Positions 13,422 to 23,111 are shown, numbered from the stretch's first letter. The stretch is DNA of 28,488 bases from Oscillospiraceae bacterium (GCA_017456105.1 JAFTKA010000006.1:1-28488), one strand, 5' to 3'. The notes: generated from the sequence alone by a model not told the origin. Program-made: numbers and translations.

Positions 13422-14741
13422 ATGAATCTGGTTTACGGCATTAAAGACAAACCCAAATTTCCCCAGCTTTTGATCTTCGCATTCCAGCAGGTGCTGGCCA
13501 TTTTGGCAGCTACCATTCTCGTTCCCGCCATTGTTGGAAATGGCATGAGCCAGGCCGCTGCTCTGTTCGGTGCAGGCGTCGGCACTCTGGTTTATCAGCT
13601 CCTCACCAAGTTCAGAAGCCCTGTTTACCTGGGATCTTCCTTCGCATTCCTGGGCTCCATGGCTGCGGCATTCGCAGGCGGTGTTTCCCTGTCCCTGGGC
13701 TATGTTGGCCTGATCATCGGTGCTGCTTTCGCAGGCCTGGTTTATGTGGTCATCGCTCTGGTCATCAAGGCTGTTGGTGTCAACTGGATCGAAAAGCTGA
13801 TGCCCGCTGCTGTTATTGGACCCACCGTTGCTATCATCGGTATGTCCCTGGCCGGCAACGCTGTTGCTGATCTGGGTACTGTGAGAATTGCCGGCGGCAG
13901 CCCCTACGTATCCCTGATCGTTGGCTTGATCACCCTGTTCTCCATCATGGTCTTCTCCGTTTACGGCAAGAAGATGATGAAACTGATCCCCTTTGTACTG
14001 GGCATTCTGGTGGGCTATGTGGTAGCCACTATCTTTACCGTGATCGGCATTGCTACCGAAAACGCTGCTCTGCAGGTGATCGACTTCTCCGCTTTCAAGG
14101 GCATGGAGATCTTTGCTGTTCCCGACTTTACCTTCCTTACCGCTATTGAAGGCGTTAAGGAGCTCGACGGTGCTTACATTGCAACCATTGCCGTGGCTTA
14201 CATTCCTGTGGCCTTTGTGGTATTCGCTGAGCACATCGCTGACCACAAGAACCTGTCCTCTATCATCGGTCAGGACCTGCTGAAGGATCCCGGCCTGCAC
14301 CGCACCCTCCTGGGCGACGGCATTGGCTCCATGGCCGGTGCTTTCTTCGGCGGCTGCCCCAACACCACTTACGGTGAGTCCGTTGGTTGTGTTGCCATTA
14401 CCCGGAACGCTTCCGTCATTACCATCACTACCGCTGCCATTATGTGCATCATCATCTCCTTCTTCGGACCTTTCGTTACCTTCCTGGCATCCATTCCCAA
14501 CTGTGTCATGGGCGGTGTCTGCTTCGCTCTGTACGGCTTCATCGCAGTTTCCGGCCTGAAGATGGTTCAGAAGGTGGACCTGAACCAGAGCAAGAACCTG
14601 TTCACCGTTTCTGTGATCCTGATTGCCGGCATCGGTGGTCTGGCGGTTTCCTTCGGTAAGGTAACCCTGACCTCCATCGCCTGTGCTCTGATCCTGGGCA
14701 TCATTGCAAACCTGCTGCTGAGCAAGGCTAAGGACGAATAA
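13422..14741 (+). CDS. uraA: Uracil permease, NCS2 family
   Basis: A 439-residue NCS2 (UraA/xanthine-uracil) permease with ~14 membrane segments. It imports uracil with a proton across the cytoplasmic membrane for pyrimidine salvage. The substrate-site motifs are present: VFAEHIADH (E270, H275) and PNTTYGESVG (E319), matching the glutamates that bind uracil and the proton in UraA, and GSSFAFLG in the third helix. The uracil call over xanthine or urate rests on FAEH and NTTYGE, which favour UraA. GGAGG stands 8 bases before the ATG. It is a single gene with its own promoter and terminator, and its codon use is strongly optimised, which suggests high expression. Confidence 0.94.
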   Translation: MNLVYGIKDKPKFPQLLIFAFQQVLAILAATILVPAIVGNGMSQAAALFGAGVGTLVYQLLTKFRSPVYLGSSFAFLGSMAAAFAGGVSLSLGYVGLIIGAAFAGLVYVVIALVIKAVGVNWIEKLMPAAVIGPTVAIIGMSLAGNAVADLGTVRIAGGSPYVSLIVGLITLFSIMVFSVYGKKMMKLIPFVLGILVGYVVATIFTVIGIATENAALQVIDFSAFKGMEIFAVPDFTFLTAIEGVKELDGAYIATIAVAYIPVAFVVFAEHIADHKNLSSIIGQDLLKDPGLHRTLLGDGIGSMAGAFFGGCPNTTYGESVGCVAITRNASVITITTAAIMCIIISFFGPFVTFLASIPNCVMGGVCFALYGFIAVSGLKMVQKVDLNQSKNLFTVSVILIAGIGGLAVSFGKVTLTSIACALILGIIANLLLSKAKDE

Positions 14742-14757
14742 TCTTCTGTAAATAAAC

Positions 14758-14791
14758 AAAATCCACCGGTCGAAAGACCGGTGGATTTTTT
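14758..14791 (+). terminator. Terminator of the uracil permease gene
   Basis: A perfect 14-bp stem (14758-14771 with 14776-14789) around a GAAA tetraloop, followed by a T run. Confidence 0.93.
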
Positions 14792-14860
14792 GTGTCGGCA
14801 GAAGGTAGCACTTGGATAAAAAAGCGTGGCACAGACTCAGTTTTTTATTGCATATTGAAA

Positions 14861-14916
14861 ACTAAAGTATTTGGGCATTTCGCCTAAGGCCCGCTTAGTG
14901 CCTACGGAGTATTCCG
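14861..14916 (+). promoter_or_regulatory. Possibly structured leader before the giant surface gene
   Basis: The 180-base gap before the surface gene holds a nested hairpin, ACTAA (14861-14865) with TTAGT (14895-14899) enclosing GGGC (14873-14876) with GCCC (14889-14892), and then a small CGGA/TCCG hairpin (14905-14916). No consensus promoter was convincing here. I cannot assign it to a known riboswitch class. Confidence 0.35.
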
Positions 14917-14972
14917 CAGACAGAAGATATAAGCATAAAAATGTGCGATGAAAACCCCAAGGAGGTAGCGTT

Positions 14973-17900
14973 ATGAAGAATTTTAAATGGATGAAACGGT
15001 TTTTGAGCTGGGCATTGTGCCTGGCTATGGTGCTGTCTTTGACACCGGCACCGATATTTACGGTGGCGGCCGCACCTGTTCCCACAGCGGTTGCCGACCC
15101 CGGCACAGCCGACAGCTGGGAGACCATGATGGGTATGGCTTCTGACGGCAACCGCTATGCCGGTCGTGTTTGGGCAGACAAATCCGTCTATACCGACGGG
15201 CAGACCGCAAAGCTCAACAGCAGCGGCGGTGCAGGCTCCAGCTTTGTTGTGGACCTGGCAGAGGACGAGGCTTTTCAGGTAGTGTTCTCCGTCCTGGGCT
15301 CTTCCATGACGACCACGACCACCACCAGCACCACCGGCCCCATGGACGTGGTTCTGGTTCTGGACACCTCCACCTCCATGGACGACTATACTGATGATCG
15401 GGTAACCCGTCTGCAGAAGGTCATCGAGGCCGCAAATGTACTGATCGACGATTTGCTTACGATCCAAAATGTGCGGATCGCCGTTGTTACATACAACGCG
15501 GACAGCGAAACAGTCCTTCCCCTGACTGCCTGCACCAACGGTCTTGACCTGGTGGTAACCAATTATCTCAACAACGGCAGAAACGGTGCCGGCGTGGTCT
15601 ACGCCTATGACGATGACGGCCGCCTGCTGGGCAACGACAGCGGCTATACCATGGGCACCAACCTGCAGTCCGGTATTGACAGAGGCTTTAATATCCTGGC
15701 CGACGCCCAAAATGTCAGCGGCCGGATCCCCGTTGCTATCGTACTGACCGACGGTCAGGCAAACCGGGCCGTCAGAACCAGATTCTATGAGATCGACGGT
15801 CTGAGCAGCTCCGGCGTAACTGACGAGCGGCTGTACCTGAGTACCCTTTTGAACGCCGCCTACAACAAGACCAAGGTAGAGGCCAACTACGGCACGGAGC
15901 AGAAGGTCTACAGCATCAGCGTTGACCTGGACGAGGGCAGTGAGGCCCACGCTCTGATGAATCCTGCCGATACCACGTATGGCTTCAACAGCAGTAACCG
16001 CCACGACGATATTACCACCGCTTACAATTATTTCACCCAGTGGGCCTCCGGCCGGACGGTGAATATCGGCAACAGCAACAACAGCCGTTGGACCTTTGAC
16101 CATAATTATACCCTGCCTGCCGGCAAAACCCGTCAGGATATTGCGGAGAATGTCTATTACGTCAGCGAAAATTCTTATTACGACGTTTCCAGTGCGGAAC
16201 TGGAGGACACCTTCGGACAGATCTATAAAGAGCTTTCCTCCGGTGCGTTTAACCCCATTACCGACAGTGCTACCATTGCCGGAGCCACCGGTGTGGACAA
16301 AACCCCGTTGATCTATGTGGATAATATCGGCAAGCACATGGAAGTCAAGGAGATCCAGTCCGTAACCCTGTTCGGTGCTTCCTATGGTGTGATCAAAAAT
16401 GCCGACGGAACCTATACGGTGCAGACTGCCACCGGTACCAACCCCACCACCAACGAAGACTGGAACACCGCTGACGATATTAAGATCTCCGTAACGGAGA
16501 ATGCCGACGGCACCCAGAAACTCCAGGTGGAGATCAATCAGGAGATCCTGCCTATTATTTTGGAACAGGTTACCGACAAGACCGTGGGCGGAGTCAATAC
16601 CAGCACCATCAATGAGCTTACCTACAGCCCCCTGCGTGTTTACTACACCATCGGCGTGGACTCCGATATTCTGCTTCCCAATGGGGACATTGATGTGTCC
16701 AAGATCCAGGGCTACAGCAATATCAATAACGCCACTGGCGAGATCACTTTCTACAGCAACGCCTTTGGCAGTATGAACACCACCGATGCCAACAATAACG
16801 GCTTTGTGGATATGGGCGATGCCCACGTGGGCTTCAAGCCTTCTCTTAAGAACAGATACTACTATTATCAGACCAGTCAGGATATCTTCACGGAGGTTTC
16901 TGCCAAGGACGGCTCTACTATCCAGTGGGATGCTGAGGAGTTCGGTGTCCGCTATGAAAAGGATAAGTATAACTTTACCTGGCTGACCTATGATAAGTAT
17001 AGCAGCCTTCAGGATTCCGACCGGGTCTATACCTATGTCAGCTACTATCACCCCACTCCCAGTCAGACCGATGCAGCCACCGCAGCTGAGCAGGTAACCT
17101 ACATTATCCGCCCTGAGTGGAGATATTTGAAGGAATCCGTTGCCTTCTATGACCATACTGCGGAAACCTATATTAACTATGATGCGGCAAACGGCTATGT
17201 AACCGGCGAAACAGGCTATGCCGTTCCTGTGGACAAGGTTTCCCAGACCATCGCTGCCTACAAGCAGGCAAACCCCAATGCAGATATTTATGCCATGTTG
17301 GGCGTGGAGTCTCTGCGTACCAGCCGTCTGCATAACATGGTCGCAGAGAAAGCTCAAAACCCCACCGGAACAGCCGATAACCGGTACGATCCTGAGTATA
17401 CCTACGACACCGCCGCGGATCACCATGGCAATGACGTGGTCATTTGGCTGGGCAACAACGGCAAGCTGACTACCACCATCGATACCGGCATTGCTCTTAC
17501 CAAGGCCGTTACTGAGCCAATCGGCAACGCAAATGATACCTATGCACTGACAGTTACCGTGCCTTCTGACGTAACCACAACTCCGGTCGTTAAGAATGCT
17601 GACGGAGAGACGGTAAACGCCACCTATCAGAACCATGTGCTGACGGTGAATGTAAAGGCAGGCCAAACGGTCTACATCAGCGGAATCCCCGCAGGCAAGG
17701 TATGCACCATCGGTGAGGTCATCAATGGTGATTATCACATCTCCTCCAAGACCGACACCGTTACCGTACCCACCCTGAGCCAGGTACTGGCAGGCAATCC
17801 CCAGTTTGTACCTGCCACCGTTACCAACGCACCCAACAAGTACGGCTCTGTGATCATCGGCAAGGCTGTCGTCAGCTCCGTTGAGGCCCATCAAAATAAG

Positions 17901-20900
17901 GAATTCAGCTTCACCGTTACCCTGACCGGCAACGACCTTGTGGCAAATAAGGATTATGTGGCTACCCGTAACGACGGACAAACCTACAATCTGAAGGCCA
18001 ACACCCCGGCACAGATCACCCTGAAGCACAACCAGTACGTTACCATCGAGGGCCTGCCCGGCGGCACAGTGGTTACCTCCGTGGAGGCGGACTACAGCAG
18101 TGTGGGCTTTACCGCCAACCAGGCGACCCAGTCTGCCACCGTGGCGGTGGACGATGTGCAGTATCTGAACTACCAGAACACCTATAGCCCCCGGAGCGTT
18201 ACCAACGGCACTACTGTGGTGGTAAACGGCAATAAAGACCTGCAGGCCAACGCAAGCTTTACGGCCCAGTTCAAATTCAAGCTCCAGCGGTATGTCTGGG
18301 CGGATTCTGCCTATGAGGACATCACCGGCGGTGCTGCTTCCGTAGACTACAATAACGAAACCGGCGTCAAGAGCTTCAGCTTTGACTTCTCCGGTGAGCC
18401 CTACACCGCTGCCGGTACCTACTACTACCGCATGGTGGAGCTGGAGGATCCGGTCTATCAGGCTGCCGGCGTGGTATTTGATCCCACACCCGCCTACTTC
18501 AGCGTGGTAGTCAGCGACAACGGGGAGGGCCAGCTCTACATCTCCGATGTGGTAGCCGGCACAGATGCCGCGGTGGTTAAGTCCGGCAACACCTGGACCG
18601 TAACCGGCAACTTTGTGAACACCTACGCCGTAACCGGTGCGGTGGAAGTAACCCTCAATATCCAAAAGACCATCAAGGCCCAATACGGCGTAACGATCCC
18701 GCCTGCAGGCTTCAGCTTCGACCTGTACGAATCTGACGACCAGTGGACGGAAGGCACTTTGGTCAAGACCTCCTCCGTAACCGGAGCAGGCGGTCTCAGC
18801 GATATTCCCCTGGTATTCGACGACCCGGTGAATGACATCGGCAAGCATTATTATGTGATCAAGGAACACGTACCCGCCCAAAAGGACGACCGGATCACCT
18901 ATAGCACCCAGAAATATGGCGTGGAGATCGAGGTGGGACACGAATCCGCCCACTTCACCGTAAAGGTTACCGTCTATCAGCTGACCGAGACAGGTCCTGT
19001 TGTGATTGAAACCCTGACCGGCACAGGAACTACCGGTGTCATTACCGCCAGCACCCAGCCCGTGGAATTCCAAAACACCTTCAGACCGAATATGGCGGAC
19101 ATCAGGCTGGAAGGCACCAAGACCCTGATCGGCAAGGACAGCGATACGGGCTTTACCTTTGAAGTCTACTCGGTAAGCACCGGCTGGAGTTGGGAAAAAC
19201 ACACCACGGCTCATGTGGACGGTGTTCCCCAGACCATTGACCTGGGCTATTGTGCCTACAGCAGCCCCGGCGTCTACCAGATTAAGATCCGGGAAAAGAT
19301 CCCTGCCGATGCAGTCAACAATGTCAAAGACGGCATCACCTATGATACCTCCGAGTACCTGGTAACCTTCACCGTTACCGGCAACAATCAGACCGGTGAG
19401 CTGACCGGCGACTATGTCATCACCAAGGACGGCCTGCCTGCCCAGATCGCATTCCTGAACACCTACGAGGCAAAGCCCACCGAGTATACCCTCAGCGGCA
19501 CGAAGGTGCTGGAGGGCAGAGCCCCCGGTGCAGGTGAGTTCACCTTCGAACTGTGGGAAGGAAATACGAAGCTGGACACCACCACCAATAAGGCGGACGG
19601 CAGCTTCTCCTTCAAGACCATTTCCTATACAGCACCCGGCATACACACCTATACCATTAAGGAAGCCCCCGGCAATTCTCCCGGCGTTACCTATTCCGGT
19701 GTGAACGCTCCTGTTACTGTGGTGGTTACCGTAACCGACGAGAATGCACAATTGAAGGCTCAGGCGAATGTGGCAAACGCCAGCATTAAGTTTGTAAACA
19801 CCTATGTTCCTGCCCCGGCCAAGGTAACCTTTGCCGGTACCAAGACCCTGGAAGGCGGTACGCTGGCAGACAACAGCTTTACATTCCACCTCTATGAGAC
19901 TGACCACACCTTCAATATCGCAGGCCGTACCCCCAAGGGCACCGAAGAGAATCTAAACGGAACCTTCGTCTTCAATACGGTTACCTTCGATAAGGCCGGT
20001 ACATTCTTCTATACGGTATTGGAGGACACCTCCGCTCCTGCGGCAAATGTAGTCTATGACAGAACCCAGCATAACTTCCGGGTTCAGGTCAGCGACGCGG
20101 GCGACGGTCAGCTGAGAGCTGTGGTTACCCATATGAATACGGGCGAAAATACCCAGTCTGTGGCCAACAATACGGTCGTTGCCCCGTTCACAAACGCCAC
20201 CTTCGATGAGGTAACCGAGAAGGAGGTCTACCTGTCCGGCAGCAGCACTGTGATCGACGGTCAAAAGGTCAATGCCGGTGATGTACTGACCTACTTTATC
20301 AAGTATAAAAACTACACCGGAGAGCCTGTAGCGGTGGACATTGTGGATACCATTCCTAAGCACACCACATACGTAGACGGCTCTGCCTCCCATAACGGCA
20401 CTTATGCCGGCACCCACGTGAACTGGACTCTTGCGGTAGCCCCGGGAGAAGAGGTTGAGGTAAACTTCAGCGTCAAGGTGGATAAGACCGAGGAGATCAT
20501 CGCCAACACAGCGGTGGTTTACGATGGCGTGAACACCTACAAGACCAACGAGGTGTTCAACCACACCGTGGAAGAGCCTGCCAAGAAGGACGTGCTGAGC
20601 CTGGCTGATGTAACCGTCAGCATCGACGGCAAGAAGGTCTACGAGGGCGACGAGCTGGTATATACCATCAGCTACACCAACGCCACCGAGCAGGCTGTGG
20701 ACATTACCATCACCGACAATATCCCCAAGTACACCACCTACGTGGACGGCTCTGCCGATAATGGTGGCGTCTATGCCGACGGCAAGCTGACCTGGCAGAT
20801 CGATGACGTTCCCGCCTGGCAGACTGTAACTGCAGCATTCAAGGTAAAGGTCAACGAAAATATCGGGGCCCAGACCTTGGAAAACAAAGCTACGATCACG

Positions 20901-21458
20901 GCCGATAACAACTACACCACCAACACGGTTACAAACTATACCGTGGAAGACGAGGTGGAGAAGAAGGTGTTCCTGGCCGATAAGCTGACGCAGAACGTTG
21001 ATGGCAAGAAGGTAGCAGCCGGTGATGAGCTGGTATATGAGATCAGCTATCAGAATACCGCCCGGGAAGAGGCAACGGTAACCATCACCGATACCGTTCC
21101 CCAGAACACCACTTACATTCCCAACTCCGCAACTCCCGCAGCCGACTATCAGAACGGTGTCCTGACCTGGACCCTGACTGTGCCGGCCGGGGAAACGGTG
21201 AAGGTGAGCTTCAAGGTAAGAGTTAACGATGTCCACAACATCGCCATTACCAACAAGGCGACCGTAACCGAGGGCAGCAACACCTATACCACCAATCAGG
21301 TGGTCGTTCAGATCCCCGATCTTCCCACGGAGCCGGATACCCCCAAGACCGGCGACGATACCAAGCTTGGTCTGTGGTTCTCTTTGATGGCTCTGAGTGC
21401 CGTCGGTGCAGTATGCACCCTGGTACTGGGCAGAAAGAAAAAAGAATCTGAAGCATAA
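14973..21458 (+). CDS. Giant sortase-anchored VWA/isopeptide-domain surface adhesin
   Basis: A 2161-residue cell-wall protein. A signal peptide covers ~1-34. A VWA domain (~122-420) has a complete MIDAS: DTSTS at 131-135, T229, D260 in LTDG; it probably binds a host or matrix ligand through a metal ion. A large region (~420-950) is unassigned, with a DANNNGFVDMGD calcium-loop-like site. From ~957 to 1746 come six pilin-type domains, each ending in an F/Y-x-N-T-Y/F-like strand with K early and E late, the pattern of intramolecular isopeptide bonds (SpaA/FctA type). Three DUF11-like repeats (~1747, ~1866, ~1990) follow, each opening with DGxKV...GD. The end is TPKTG (2123-2127), a membrane helix and RKKK. 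GGAGG precedes ATG. No sortase or second pilin lies alongside. Confidence 0.93.
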   Translation: MKNFKWMKRFLSWALCLAMVLSLTPAPIFTVAAAPVPTAVADPGTADSWETMMGMASDGNRYAGRVWADKSVYTDGQTAKLNSSGGAGSSFVVDLAEDEAFQVVFSVLGSSMTTTTTTSTTGPMDVVLVLDTSTSMDDYTDDRVTRLQKVIEAANVLIDDLLTIQNVRIAVVTYNADSETVLPLTACTNGLDLVVTNYLNNGRNGAGVVYAYDDDGRLLGNDSGYTMGTNLQSGIDRGFNILADAQNVSGRIPVAIVLTDGQANRAVRTRFYEIDGLSSSGVTDERLYLSTLLNAAYNKTKVEANYGTEQKVYSISVDLDEGSEAHALMNPADTTYGFNSSNRHDDITTAYNYFTQWASGRTVNIGNSNNSRWTFDHNYTLPAGKTRQDIAENVYYVSENSYYDVSSAELEDTFGQIYKELSSGAFNPITDSATIAGATGVDKTPLIYVDNIGKHMEVKEIQSVTLFGASYGVIKNADGTYTVQTATGTNPTTNEDWNTADDIKISVTENADGTQKLQVEINQEILPIILEQVTDKTVGGVNTSTINELTYSPLRVYYTIGVDSDILLPNGDIDVSKIQGYSNINNATGEITFYSNAFGSMNTTDANNNGFVDMGDAHVGFKPSLKNRYYYYQTSQDIFTEVSAKDGSTIQWDAEEFGVRYEKDKYNFTWLTYDKYSSLQDSDRVYTYVSYYHPTPSQTDAATAAEQVTYIIRPEWRYLKESVAFYDHTAETYINYDAANGYVTGETGYAVPVDKVSQTIAAYKQANPNADIYAMLGVESLRTSRLHNMVAEKAQNPTGTADNRYDPEYTYDTAADHHGNDVVIWLGNNGKLTTTIDTGIALTKAVTEPIGNANDTYALTVTVPSDVTTTPVVKNADGETVNATYQNHVLTVNVKAGQTVYISGIPAGKVCTIGEVINGDYHISSKTDTVTVPTLSQVLAGNPQFVPATVTNAPNKYGSVIIGKAVVSSVEAHQNKEFSFTVTLTGNDLVANKDYVATRNDGQTYNLKANTPAQITLKHNQYVTIEGLPGGTVVTSVEADYSSVGFTANQATQSATVAVDDVQYLNYQNTYSPRSVTNGTTVVVNGNKDLQANASFTAQFKFKLQRYVWADSAYEDITGGAASVDYNNETGVKSFSFDFSGEPYTAAGTYYYRMVELEDPVYQAAGVVFDPTPAYFSVVVSDNGEGQLYISDVVAGTDAAVVKSGNTWTVTGNFVNTYAVTGAVEVTLNIQKTIKAQYGVTIPPAGFSFDLYESDDQWTEGTLVKTSSVTGAGGLSDIPLVFDDPVNDIGKHYYVIKEHVPAQKDDRITYSTQKYGVEIEVGHESAHFTVKVTVYQLTETGPVVIETLTGTGTTGVITASTQPVEFQNTFRPNMADIRLEGTKTLIGKDSDTGFTFEVYSVSTGWSWEKHTTAHVDGVPQTIDLGYCAYSSPGVYQIKIREKIPADAVNNVKDGITYDTSEYLVTFTVTGNNQTGELTGDYVITKDGLPAQIAFLNTYEAKPTEYTLSGTKVLEGRAPGAGEFTFELWEGNTKLDTTTNKADGSFSFKTISYTAPGIHTYTIKEAPGNSPGVTYSGVNAPVTVVVTVTDENAQLKAQANVANASIKFVNTYVPAPAKVTFAGTKTLEGGTLADNSFTFHLYETDHTFNIAGRTPKGTEENLNGTFVFNTVTFDKAGTFFYTVLEDTSAPAANVVYDRTQHNFRVQVSDAGDGQLRAVVTHMNTGENTQSVANNTVVAPFTNATFDEVTEKEVYLSGSSTVIDGQKVNAGDVLTYFIKYKNYTGEPVAVDIVDTIPKHTTYVDGSASHNGTYAGTHVNWTLAVAPGEEVEVNFSVKVDKTEEIIANTAVVYDGVNTYKTNEVFNHTVEEPAKKDVLSLADVTVSIDGKKVYEGDELVYTISYTNATEQAVDITITDNIPKYTTYVDGSADNGGVYADGKLTWQIDDVPAWQTVTAAFKVKVNENIGAQTLENKATITADNNYTTNTVTNYTVEDEVEKKVFLADKLTQNVDGKKVAAGDELVYEISYQNTAREEATVTITDTVPQNTTYIPNSATPAADYQNGVLTWTLTVPAGETVKVSFKVRVNDVHNIAITNKATVTEGSNTYTTNQVVVQIPDLPTEPDTPKTGDDTKLGLWFSLMALSAVGAVCTLVLGRKKKESEA

Positions 21459-21464
21459 ACCATA

Positions 21465-21504
21465 AAAAAAGACTGCCGCAGGGAAACCTGCGGCAGTCTT
21501 TTTT
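21465..21504. terminator. Bidirectional terminator after the surface gene
   Basis: A perfect 12-bp stem (21471-21482 with 21487-21498) around GAAA, with A's before and T's after. The convergent permease gene ends within its right edge. Confidence 0.93.
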
Positions 21505-22381
21505 AAAATGCTCCCAAAAGTACGGCTCCAAGAGCCAGTAATAGGGGAATGATCTTTATTTTTTCTTTTACACATACAGATACTGCGTAAGCGGCCAGCA
21601 GATTTAAGGCGGTGCTCAGCGGGGCATACAGGGTAACCGCACCGGCCGCCAGGATCAGTACCGACAAAAGAGACTGCAGGTTAGAACACAGGGTGTTGAC
21701 AAATACCATGAGATACTGCGTGGGACGTATGCTTTTCAGCTCCCGGGCGGTATGCCGAAAGCTTCCCTTCTTCATGGCAGGCAGCACGATCAGGCTAATT
21801 GCCACAATGAACACGTTGGTAAGAAAAAACATGGAATTGGAATCCGTAACCAAGGGGTCGGTGGCAAAGGCCTTGGTGATCACCGTAGAGCCAAGAGTGC
21901 CCAAAGAGGCAATCACACACAGCACACAACCCCAGAGAAAATCCCGCCTGTTTGATGGGTTTCGGATATTGCCGGTGCAGGAAAAAACCATCGCAAAAAG
22001 CATCAGCAAGATCCGGAAGATGGGCATGAGACCTGCTTGCTCCTGCAAAAACAGGAAGCCAAACAGGGATGTAAAGATCAGAGCCAAAGCGTTGCTCAGG
22101 GTTCCCACCAAAGAGGCACTGATATATTTATAGACAGAAATGGTGGTCAGATAGGAAATAAATACGACGCCTGTGAATAAAAGGGCATATACGGCTGTCC
22201 GGAGGTTAAAGGATAAATGAAAGCCGGACAGGGCAAAAAACACAAAGCAGGCCGTAACGCCGGCCACCAGTGCATATACAAAGATGTCAAACAGCGTGCG
22301 GCAGCTTCGCCCGTATTTCCGGTTTGAAAAAACAATGCCGGTATTAGCCAAAAACAACCCCGCGTAATATAGAACTACCAT
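21503..22381 (-). CDS. EamA/DMT-superfamily permease
   Basis: A 292-residue protein of ten predicted hydrophobic helices in the drug/metabolite transporter fold, with two EamA-like halves. A short NRKYG loop follows helix 1, and the second half has MKKGSFRHTARELKSIRPTQY as its central loop. The family exports metabolites or takes up small nutrients; no substrate is predictable. The open frame runs to 22570, but the true start is ATG 22381 (MVVLYYAGLFLANTG), with AGGAG 7 bases before it. The extra upstream residues would cross the promoter. It is a single gene divergent from perR. Confidence 0.87.
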   Translation of the reverse strand: MVVLYYAGLFLANTGIVFSNRKYGRSCRTLFDIFVYALVAGVTACFVFFALSGFHLSFNLRTAVYALLFTGVVFISYLTTISVYKYISASLVGTLSNALALIFTSLFGFLFLQEQAGLMPIFRILLMLFAMVFSCTGNIRNPSNRRDFLWGCVLCVIASLGTLGSTVITKAFATDPLVTDSNSMFFLTNVFIVAISLIVLPAMKKGSFRHTARELKSIRPTQYLMVFVNTLCSNLQSLLSVLILAAGAVTLYAPLSTALNLLAAYAVSVCVKEKIKIIPLLLALGAVLLGAF

Positions 22382-22414
22382 AGTAAAGCTCCTGAAAAAA
22401 TGGTATCTGGGGTC

Positions 22415-22443
22415 AGTGTAGCACAGGGGGATCTCTTTTGCAA
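22415..22443 (-). promoter_or_regulatory. Promoter of the DMT permease gene
   Basis: On the minus strand, TTGCAA (22443-22438) and TACACT (22420-22415) are spaced 17 bp. Confidence 0.65.
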
Positions 22444-22471
22444 GCAACGAGAAAAAATTTTCAAAAAAGTG

Positions 22472-22500
22472 TTGACAGATAAAAAGAGATATGATATTAT
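22472..22500 (+). promoter_or_regulatory. Promoter of the perR-rubredoxin-reverse rubrerythrin operon
   Basis: TTGACA (22472-22477) and TATTAT (22495-22500) are spaced 17 bp, 41 bases before the ATG. The palindrome at 22510-22522 lies just after the predicted start of transcription. Confidence 0.82.
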
Positions 22501-22509
22501 CTAGTTGTA

Positions 22510-22522
22510 AATGATAATCATT
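22510..22522. promoter_or_regulatory. Fur/PerR-type operator palindrome
   Basis: AATGATAATCATT is a perfect 13-base palindrome with a single central A, matching the core of Fur-family boxes (GATAATGATAATCATTATC-like). Its position at the transcription start fits autorepression by the PerR protein encoded 20 bases later. Confidence 0.82.
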
Positions 22523-22541
22523 CTTATTTAGGAGGTGTCCC

Positions 22542-22958
22542 ATGGTGAAATCGACCAAGCATTTCCGCAAGCGGGAACAGATCTTGGCCTATTTGAAGGA
22601 AACCAAGAGCCACCCCTCCGCGGAAATGGTATTTACCCGGCTGAAGCCGGAGATCCCAGACCTGTCCCTGGGAACTGTGTACCGGAATTTGTCCATGTTC
22701 AAGCAGCAGGGCGTGATCGCCAGCCTGGGTGCGGTGAACGGTGTGGAGCGGTTTGATTACAACACCGATCCCCATGTGCATTTCATCTGCAGCCACTGCA
22801 ACCGGGTCTTGGATATGCACACGGTGGCAGTGCCGGACGAACTGCTGCAAACGGCAGCCAAGACCTCCGGCGGTCAGGTAGAAGCCTGCCAGCTCACCTT
22901 TACGGGAGTGTGCAGCGAATGTATTGCAAAACAGGAAAAAGGTGGTGAAACAGCATGA
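22542..22958 (+). CDS. perR: PerR-type peroxide-sensing Fur-family repressor
   Basis: A 138-residue Fur-family repressor. It aligns with B. subtilis PerR at an offset of 13 for the regulatory metal ligands: H24, D72, H78, H80 and D91 match H37, D85, H91, H93 and D104. The structural zinc cysteines are C83, C86, C124 and C127. The aspartate at D72, as in PerR, is a reason to prefer PerR over Fur. PerR senses peroxide by iron-driven oxidation of its histidines and then releases DNA. TAGGAGGTG precedes the ATG. Its stop overlaps the next ATG (ATGA). An operator-like palindrome at 22510-22522 suggests autoregulation and control of the reverse rubrerythrin. Confidence 0.93.
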   Translation: MVKSTKHFRKREQILAYLKETKSHPSAEMVFTRLKPEIPDLSLGTVYRNLSMFKQQGVIASLGAVNGVERFDYNTDPHVHFICSHCNRVLDMHTVAVPDELLQTAAKTSGGQVEACQLTFTGVCSECIAKQEKGGETA

Positions 22959-23074
22959 AAAAGTTTGAGTGCGTTGTTTGCGGTTATATTTACGAAGGCG
23001 ACGAGCTGCCCGAGGATTACGAGTGCCCTCTGTGCGGCGTCGGAGTCGATCAGTTTGAAGAAGTTCAGGAATAA
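22955..23074 (+). CDS. Mini-rubredoxin (39 residues)
   Basis: A 39-residue iron-binding protein, coding ATG to TAA at 22955-23074. The C-x2-C pairs CVVCGY (C6, C9) and CPLCG (C24, C27) form a rubredoxin iron site. Full rubredoxins are about 52 residues; the loop between the cysteine pairs here is 14 residues, lacking the usual insert with its aromatic and proline residues. It aligns without gaps to the N-terminal domain of the next gene's protein, with 19 of 37 positions identical. It overlaps perR by ATGA, so translation is probably coupled. It likely passes electrons to the reverse rubrerythrin. That role is inferred from the neighbours. Confidence 0.88.
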   Translation: MKKFECVVCGYIYEGDELPEDYECPLCGVGVDQFEEVQE

Positions 23075-23111
23075 TTTATAAATTTAAAAATCAATTTTGG
23101 AGGATATGATT

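Noticed and set aside
13416..14759. Open minus-strand frame of 447 codons opposite the uracil permease
   Set aside because: Low-complexity G/N/H/Q-rich translation; the plus strand is a clear NCS2 permease.
14794..14960. Cyclic di-GMP riboswitch upstream of the surface gene
   Set aside because: The conserved GEMM-type cores that I know were not found; only some local hairpins are present, so I left it as an unassigned leader.
14895..19907. Open minus-strand frame of 1670 codons, antisense to the surface gene, and the 540-codon frame at 19953-21575
   Set aside because: The plus-strand protein has a signal peptide, a complete VWA metal site, repeat domains and a cell-wall anchor with a strong ribosome binding site. 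The antisense frames have none and lie opposite biased codons.
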